From the NCBI RefSeq assembly GCF_020171985.1, contig NZ_JAIVAL010000009.1:62001-126000 (forward strand): a stretch of 64,000 bases of DNA, read 5' to 3'. The notes beneath the pieces were generated by a model that was not told the origin of the DNA, ran no database searches, and saw nothing but the letters and a program-made list of their open reading frames with translations. The position numbers and the translations under genes are program-made. This DNA is from Halobacillus halophilus (lineage in GTDB: Bacteria > Bacillota > Bacilli > Bacillales > Halobacillaceae). Positions 61,214 through 64,000 of the stretch are shown here, piece after piece; positions within the stretch are counted from its first letter, which is position 1; each line of letters opens with the position of its first letter.

Positions 61214-62653
61214 TTATGATTCATGAAACAGTTGGTAAGATTTCTTCAAAAGATCGTCAGTATGGGTGGTGATCTGCTGGTAAACCTCGTGGTTCATTCG
61301 GGTATAAAACTGATGCTTGTTTTGTTCTGGACGGAATGTATCCTTAACCTGAACCATCTTTTTAATGGCCTCTTCATAAGTGGTATATACTCCTAGAGCT
61401 ACAGCCGTATTAATCGCTGAACCAAGACTGGCCGAACCGTTAACTTTTGTCCGCTTCGCAGGGATCCCAAAAACGTTGGCAAAAATCTGCATCAACAAAT
61501 CCCCATTGGAACCTCCACCCGTAACGTAAAGACTGCGAATTGGCTTGTTAAGCTCTGCGCTCATCGCATCCACATGAGTTTTCATCGTAAGAGCAATACC
61601 TTCAAGAATGGAATGATACATATGAGCACGAGTGTGACGGCCGTCAAAACCGATCATCATTCCTCGCTTAAACGGTTCATCCGCAGGAGCCAGCCAATCG
61701 AGTACCGTCATCAAACCATCACTTCCGGCTGGCACCCCTGCAGCTTCTTGATTCAAATACTCTTCTGGAGACTGACCAAGTTCTTCTGCTTTTTTGGTCA
61801 ACTCTTCTCCTAAAAGCTCTTTGAACCAGCTAACCGTCCACATCCCTCGTCTTATACCTCCACACTCGTAAAGATATTCATTTGGTATGGCGGCAAAGTT
61901 GGCAAAATAATGCTCAGGGTCCGCGGGATTTTCGCTCCCGTGAACCATCCCGGCAATATAAGTTCCAAGCGAAACGAGGCCATCATCTTCCGAAATCATA
62001 CCAGCCCCAAGCGCCTCCACTGCTTTGTCATTCGCTGTGGCAACGACAGGAATGCCATCCGGCAGGCCAGTCGCCTCCGAAGCTTCTTTTGTGACATCCC
62101 CAAGAATGGTCCCAGGGTATTCAAGATCAAACAGCATCTCGCGAGGAATATTGTAGTAATCAAAAACCTCTTCGCTTTCACTCCAATCCCACGCGTCTGT
62201 ATCAATGGGCCACATCCCTTGATAATTACCGGCTGAATCTTTGGTTTGCCCGGTCAGGCGATGGGTAATGTACCCTGAAGAAGTGGTTACATAAGCCACC
62301 TCTGAATTAACGTGTTCATACGGTTTAGATACTCGCTCGTCCATCCAGCTGAGCGCCGGAGAAGCCAAGGTTCCATCCTTTGTAAGTAAACAACGGACAA
62401 AGCGGATGGTACAGAGACCAATACCAAGAATATCTTCCTTATTGCCCGTAAAATTGTTCATGGCTTCCTGACTTGCCTCAATCAGGGAATCCCATAAATC
62501 ATCCTCAGGATGTTCCACCACTCCAGGCTTTGGAAGCTCCATAGGTTTTAAAGCTTTTTTGCCTTCACTGACAATGGTTCCCTCAAGGTCAAAGATTACG
62601 ACTTTCGTACTTTGAGAACCACCATCCACTCCAATTAAGTATTTGTTATTCAT
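61214..62653 (-). CDS. FGGY-family sugar kinase, YgcE-like
   Basis: 479 residues. N-terminal phosphate loop VDGGSQSTKVVIFDLEG (about 8-24), the catalytic-Asp block ALSWMDERVSKP (about 100-111), and FGGY C-terminal signature FDGRHTRAHMYHSILEG plus GGGSNGDLLMQIFANVF. FGGY kinases phosphorylate sugars or polyols (xylulose, glycerol and others); here the substrate is unknown. Second gene of the operon between the SDR and FAD-oxidase genes. Strong ribosome site GGGAGGGTG. Confidence 0.9.
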   Translation of the reverse strand: MNNKYLIGVDGGSQSTKVVIFDLEGTIVSEGKKALKPMELPKPGVVEHPEDDLWDSLIEASQEAMNNFTGNKEDILGIGLCTIRFVRCLLTKDGTLASPALSWMDERVSKPYEHVNSEVAYVTTSSGYITHRLTGQTKDSAGNYQGMWPIDTDAWDWSESEEVFDYYNIPREMLFDLEYPGTILGDVTKEASEATGLPDGIPVVATANDKAVEALGAGMISEDDGLVSLGTYIAGMVHGSENPADPEHYFANFAAIPNEYLYECGGIRRGMWTVSWFKELLGEELTKKAEELGQSPEEYLNQEAAGVPAGSDGLMTVLDWLAPADEPFKRGMMIGFDGRHTRAHMYHSILEGIALTMKTHVDAMSAELNKPIRSLYVTGGGSNGDLLMQIFANVFGIPAKRTKVNGSASLGSAINTAVALGVYTTYEEAIKKMVQVKDTFRPEQNKHQFYTRMNHEVYQQITTHTDDLLKKSYQLFHES

Positions 62654-62682
62654 GTTCGTGACACCCTCCCTTCGATTCTCTA

Positions 62683-63459
62683 TTATCGAACGAGATAGCC
62701 GCCGTCCACAGCCAGAATATGGCCATTTACATAGTCAGAAGCCCGACTTGCCAGAAAGACGACTGCTCCCATTAAGTCCAGAGGCTCTCCCCAGCGATTG
62801 GCCGGTGTATGGTCCAGTACTTTTTGGTTCGTCTCAGGATTGTTTCTTGTTTCCTGAGTTAGCTCCGTCGCATAATAGCCAGGGGCGATCCCATTCACTT
62901 GAATGTTATAGCCAGCCAGCTCATCACAGTATGCTTTTGTTAATCCTGCCACCCCATGCTTACTAGCTGCGTAGGCCGGTGATCCGCTTCCTCCGTGAAA
63001 GGAAAACACAGAGCAAATGTTAATAATCTTTCCGCGCTTTTTAGGAATCATAGTTTTGGCGGCTTCGTGGCTGACTTCAAACGCAGCGGTCAAATTGACC
63101 TGGATAAGCGGATCCCACTTCTCCCGTCCAAATTCATCAAAACCGGCAACCTTATTCATTCCCGCACTATTGACTACAATATCGAGAGAACCCATGGTTT
63201 CGATGCACTGCTCAACCGTCCGCTTCGCAGCGCCCTCTTCTGTAATATTGACTTGCATGAATTCCATACGAGAACCCTTACTTTCAATAAGCTCTTTTGT
63301 GGTTCCATCATCTTCTGCCAAACTTGCAATAAAAACATCCGCCCCTGCTTCTGCCAGAGCCACTGAAAATGCACGGCCAAGTCCGGAGTTCCCCCCTGTA
63401 ACTAGAGCCGTCTGACCTTTTAGAGAAAAGAAATCCATCGTAAAATCTGTCAGTTTCAT
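62683..63459 (-). CDS. SDR-family oxidoreductase, YgcW-like
   Basis: 258 residues from the ATG at 63459, nine bases after AAGGGAG; an in-frame GTG four codons earlier overlaps that site. NAD-binding TGGNSGLG (about 21-28), NSAGMNK, catalytic Ser in CSVFSFHGG, YxxxK in YAASKHG. MDFFSLKGQTALVTGG, IPKKRGKIINIC, CDELAGYNIQVNGIAPGYYA and ILAVDGGYLVR agree with E. coli YgcW (from memory). Likely a dehydrogenase of a sugar-acid-like substrate. First gene of the operon, behind a leader terminator. Confidence 0.92.
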   Translation of the reverse strand: MKLTDFTMDFFSLKGQTALVTGGNSGLGRAFSVALAEAGADVFIASLAEDDGTTKELIESKGSRMEFMQVNITEEGAAKRTVEQCIETMGSLDIVVNSAGMNKVAGFDEFGREKWDPLIQVNLTAAFEVSHEAAKTMIPKKRGKIINICSVFSFHGGSGSPAYAASKHGVAGLTKAYCDELAGYNIQVNGIAPGYYATELTQETRNNPETNQKVLDHTPANRWGEPLDLMGAVVFLASRASDYVNGHILAVDGGYLVR

Positions 63460-63490
63460 TGCTGTATTCACTCCCTTCCCCTGGATATAT

Positions 63491-63552
63491 GAGCCAAAAA
63501 AAAAGAGAGAAAAGCATACTTCCCCCAGGGGAAGTTACTTTTCTCTCGGCTC
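63491..63552 (-). terminator. leader terminator (antitermination target) before the SDR gene
   Basis: On the minus strand a long stem: GAGAGAAAAG (63538-63547) with CTTTTCTCTC (63505-63514), an inner ACTTCCCC/GGGGAAGT, then T9 (63496-63504). It lies downstream of the operon promoter and 32 bases before the first start codon, so it must be read through for expression. The GlpP-family gene next door supplies a candidate antiterminator. Confidence 0.8.
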
Positions 63553-63572
63553 TAGTAACTTATCTGTCTAAT

Positions 63573-63601
63573 AGTATAGAACTCTCTTTATAAGCTGTCA
63601 A
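63573..63601 (-). promoter_or_regulatory. near-consensus sigma-A promoter of the ygc-like operon
   Basis: TTGACA (63596-63601), 17 bp, TATACT (63573-63578) on the minus strand. Predicted start near 63566, giving a leader of about 107 bases that contains the terminator hairpin. Confidence 0.83.
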
Positions 63602-63663
63602 CCTGAGCTCCTTTATATGAACACAGAGCCAAAACAACCATTACACGTGCAAACCCGTTTAAT

Positions 63664-63692
63664 TTTCCATCAACCAGCTTCTGCTATATAAT
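63664..63692 (+). promoter_or_regulatory. promoter of the glpP-like gene
   Basis: TATAAT (63687-63692) with a TTTCCA -35 (63664-63669) at 17 bp, 34 bp before the start codon. Confidence 0.55.
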
Positions 63693-63726
63693 GTGGAGTG
63701 AAAACTTACTGGATAAGGAGATTGTC

Positions 63727-64000
63727 ATGAAACAGTATATAGAAGAAGTCCTCGAAGAAAATCCCGTAATCTCTGCGGTCAAAGATAAAAGTGGATTGCA
63801 GGAAGCCATCCAAACAGACTGTAACATCGTCTTTATTTTAAACAGCGATATCATCAATGTCGGGAAAATTGTGGACCAAGTGAAAGCTCGTGGGAAGCTT
63901 GCTTTTGTACACGTGGATCTATTAGAAGGTACGTCTAATAAAGAAGTTGCTTTGCAATTCTTAAAAGAAAGCACCAAGGCTGACGGTATTATTAGTACTA
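63727..64000 (+). CDS. GlpP-family antiterminator (partial, cut by window end)
   Basis: The first 91 residues, running off the window. AAGGAG precedes the ATG at normal spacing. The sequence fits GlpP: NPVISAVKDKSGLQEAI, then IVFILNSDIINVG, FVHVDLLEGTSNKE and the KADGIIST end. GlpP of B. subtilis binds a leader hairpin of glp mRNA with glycerol 3-phosphate and prevents termination. E. coli YgcP, of the same family, is near ygcU/W/E. Here it is divergent from the operon that has a leader terminator, so it probably acts on that leader with a different phosphorylated ligand. Confidence 0.88.
   Translation, partial: MKQYIEEVLEENPVISAVKDKSGLQEAIQTDCNIVFILNSDIINVGKIVDQVKARGKLAFVHVDLLEGTSNKEVALQFLKESTKADGIIST

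Noticed and set aside
1-64000. CRISPR arrays, tRNA or rRNA genes, prophage
   Set aside because: No regularly spaced repeats, no tRNA-like cloverleaf or rRNA sequence, and no phage structural genes were seen on reading both strands; no software search was possible.

Overview
The window looks like a chromosomal segment of a moderately halophilic, spore-forming member of the Bacillaceae, probably Halobacillus or a close relative (inference). The signs are an ectABC ectoine operon, two BCCT transporters, Bacillus-type Shine-Dalgarno sequences, spore genes (two CotX paralogues, a CotW-like gene, SpoVIF), sigma-B-like and sigma-K-like promoters, TTG starts and very acidic surface proteins. No rRNA, tRNA, CRISPR array or prophage was seen.

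Layout. 1-10 kb: an FbpA-like small protein, ectABC, an envelope lipoprotein facing a small membrane protein across a duplicated palindrome, a STAND/LuxR regulator, a PBP3-type transpeptidase and a GyrI-like protein. About 10.1-10.5 kb: a deletion scar joining an M20-hydrolase 3' end to the last part of an IS605-type tnpB. 11.4-23.3 kb: a complete phosphonate (C-P lyase) system, phnDCEE and phnFGHIJK-hexapeptide transferase-LM-PHP, with a PhoP-box-like array before each half. 23.6-26.8 kb: sulfur genes (TauE-type exporter, rhodanese/persulfide-dioxygenase fusion, OsmC, TetR). 27-35.5 kb: a phosphotriesterase-like protein, gluconate permease and kinase, and a D-galactonate pathway (dgoD, dgoK, dgoA) with its IclR regulator. 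35.6-45.6 kb: single-gene units (FAD oxidoreductase, GlpQ, YvbH-like, ZIP, VOC, SGNH hydrolase), the spore-coat cluster, SelO and a GlsB-type membrane protein. 45.7-48.7 kb: an ammonium transporter operon with a DUF294 nucleotidyltransferase-like protein and a DnaQ-type exonuclease, behind a GlnR/TnrA box. 49-57.7 kb: esterase, an internally deleted sdhB-like pseudogene, DUF421 and DUF2512 membrane proteins, a class D sortase with its LPKTA substrate, a BCCT transporter with a sigma-B promoter, a methyltransferase, SpoVIF and a DUF2268 protease.

The most interesting part is 57.98-64.0 kb. An operon of an SDR dehydrogenase (YgcW-like), an FGGY kinase (YgcE-like), an FAD-linked oxidase (YgcU-like) and a BCCT transporter is transcribed from a near-consensus sigma-A promoter. 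A long hairpin with a U-tract lies between promoter and first gene. The divergent neighbour, cut by the window end, is a GlpP-family antiterminator. The set matches the E. coli ygcP/ygcU/ygcW/ygcE group, whose substrate I do not know to be established. The BCCT transporter suggests a zwitterionic or quaternary-amine-like substrate.

Most operons end in clear intrinsic terminators, many usable in both directions. Starts were chosen by Shine-Dalgarno position, so several CDS are shorter than the longest open frame.
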